Positions 4,358 through 5,455 of a stretch of DNA of 5,455 nt are shown piece by piece (the first letter of the stretch is position 1; each line of letters opens with the position of its first letter). A model generated the notes under the pieces. It made no database searches, was not told the origin of the DNA, and was given only the letters and a program-made list of their open reading frames with translations. Both the position numbers and the translations under genes were made by a program. This stretch comes from Sulfuricellaceae bacterium (lineage in GTDB: Bacteria > Pseudomonadota > Gammaproteobacteria > Burkholderiales > UBA9220), in contig JAIOJO010000288.1 in assembly GCA_019911985.1 (NCBI GenBank), positions 1 through 5,455 on the forward strand, written 5' to 3'.

Positions 4358-5446
4358 TCAAGCGCTAAGCGCTACCGGCTGGCTCCCGGCAGCGGCTTCC
4401 TCCCACACCACGCGATCCTTGCCGCCATGCTTGGCGAGGTACATGCGGCGGTCGGCAATCTCCGCCAAGCGGCGCCAATCTTCCGTACCCTCCAGGGTCC
4501 GTTCCGCCAGGCCTATGCTCGCCGTGACCGGCCGTCCGTCGGGCCGGATACCGAGACCGTTCACCCGCAATCGCTCTATGCCTTCCAAAGCGTCCGCGCA
4601 ATAAGCGTTCGGAAAGACGATGATAAACTCCTCGCCGCCCCAGCGCGCCAGCATGTCGCCGGTGCGCAGGGTATGGCGTATGTTTTCCGCCACGGACGCG
4701 AGTACGCGGTCGCCGGCCTCATGGCCATAATTGTCGTTTACCGCCTTGAAGTTGTCGATGTCGATGAAGGCCAGCGACAAGGGCGATTGGCTGCGGACGG
4801 AGAGGATGAATTGTATGTCCAGCAACTCCTCGCCGGACGATCGGGAAAAACAGCCGGTCAGCGGGTCCCGTATCGACTGCCGCACCATCGCGATCATGAA
4901 TCCGAGCTGGCTCATGCCCGCCAGGATCGCCACGGTAGCGATCAGCAGCAACAACCAGAAAGTACCGAGAAAAGCGCTGGTGCTGATTTCGTTGACCCTG
5001 GCCAGCTCGGTATACAAATCCACCAGCAGCACCGGGGCCGCGAAGGCCGCCCCTTCCACCACCGTCAACGGAAACACGCTCAAGCCCGCCGCCATGATGA
5101 AAGGCAGGAAAGCATAGCCGGTGGAAACCGCCACCGCCAAGCCAGCCAGGTGGTATAAGGAAATAAGATGCTGGGAGTAGATGAAAAACAGCGTGGGAAT
5201 GGCGAACATCGCGGCCAGCGCGAGATAGGCGTCGAGCATGCGGTTGGATCGGCGATAGGAAAACGCCAGCGTGGCAAAGGCGATGCTGACCACGATACGC
5301 CCCACCGCCAGCAAAGTGGACAGCGGCCAGGCAAAAACGACCATGTCGACCACGATCCACAAGGGCGTCAGCACGGCGAACAAGGCGGCCACCAAGCGCA
5401 CACGGGAAATCATCATCGTCGCGCGGCGGGTCGTCAGGAGCGCCAT
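4358..5446 (-). CDS. Membrane diguanylate cyclase with N-terminal six-helix region and GGEEF domain
   Basis: This protein is predicted to make c-di-GMP from two GTP. The N-terminal half is very hydrophobic, with about six membrane helices (roughly residues 15-37, 43-64, 73-91, 98-121, 125-143, 160-186). I cannot assign it to a named sensor family. A short linker leads to DPLTGCFSR (194-202) and a complete GGDEF domain: metal ligand D229 in FIDIDNF, N237 with YGHEAGD, the GGEEF active site (270-274) and the inhibitory I-site RTGD (261-264) five residues before it. It should therefore be active and product-inhibited. The ATG at 5446 is only nine bases from the window edge, no ribosome binding site can be seen, and the frame stays open upstream. 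ATG codons 11 and 12 are alternative starts. It is the first visible gene of the operon with the EAL-CZB phosphodiesterase. Confidence 0.9.
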   Translation of the reverse strand: MALLTTRRATMMISRVRLVAALFAVLTPLWIVVDMVVFAWPLSTLLAVGRIVVSIAFATLAFSYRRSNRMLDAYLALAAMFAIPTLFFIYSQHLISLYHLAGLAVAVSTGYAFLPFIMAAGLSVFPLTVVEGAAFAAPVLLVDLYTELARVNEISTSAFLGTFWLLLLIATVAILAGMSQLGFMIAMVRQSIRDPLTGCFSRSSGEELLDIQFILSVRSQSPLSLAFIDIDNFKAVNDNYGHEAGDRVLASVAENIRHTLRTGDMLARWGGEEFIIVFPNAYCADALEGIERLRVNGLGIRPDGRPVTASIGLAERTLEGTEDWRRLAEIADRRMYLAKHGGKDRVVWEEAAAGSQPVALSA

Positions 5447-5455
5447 ATGCTTTTT

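Noticed and set aside
4361..4373. Palindrome AGCGCT-A-AGCGCT at the 3' end of the GGDEF gene
   Set aside because: It is inside coding sequence, short, and made of a self-complementary hexamer repeated twice. It has no T-run and would not be expected to terminate within an operon.
4427..5158. 243-codon + strand frame opposite the GGDEF gene
   Set aside because: It is rich in Gln, Arg and His with no motif, while the minus strand encodes an intact GGDEF protein.

Overview
The window is GC-rich proteobacterial DNA. Its genes have typical gamma- or betaproteobacterial codon use and purine-rich ribosome binding sites, and a cluster of palindromic repeat units separates two convergent operons. The gene types (ornithine-lipid acyltransferases, a GT4 glycosyltransferase, membrane GGDEF and EAL-CZB proteins) fit an environmental gammaproteobacterium. 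A methanotroph-like lineage is possible, but this is a low-confidence guess from general resemblance.

Layout. (1) Positions 1-753, + strand: the C-terminal two thirds of a GT4 glycosyltransferase, cut by the window edge and followed by a hairpin that may be a terminator. (2) Positions 836-1084, - strand: a small unrecognised helical protein with a good ribosome binding site. (3) Positions 1085-1362: a divergent control region. It holds an AT-rich promoter-like stretch, a PhoB-box-like pair of 11-bp repeats, and the hexamer ACACAT/ATGTGT four times, twice as part of dyads. (4) Positions 1363-2870, + strand: olsB and olsA, coupled by a 4-base TTGA overlap. Together they encode the two acylations that make ornithine lipid. 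(5) Positions 2871-3163: no gene. This stretch is filled by four related palindromic units in the arrangement > > < <, which can fold into one long hairpin between the convergent operons. (6) Positions 3164-5446, - strand: a two-gene cyclic-di-GMP operon. The upstream gene encodes a six-helix membrane diguanylate cyclase with intact GGEEF and I-site. The downstream gene encodes a soluble EAL phosphodiesterase fused to a C-terminal CZB zinc-binding domain.

How the genes may work together. Ornithine lipids contain no phosphorus. GT4 enzymes of the kind seen at the left edge can make glycolipids that also replace phospholipids. With the Pho-box-like site in front of olsB, the left half could be a phosphate-starvation membrane-remodelling locus; this is inference, and the glycosyltransferase substrate is not proven. 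The right half pairs synthesis and breakdown of c-di-GMP in one transcript, with a probable zinc- or oxidant-responsive module on the phosphodiesterase. Nothing in the sequence links the two halves except that they converge on the repeat cluster.
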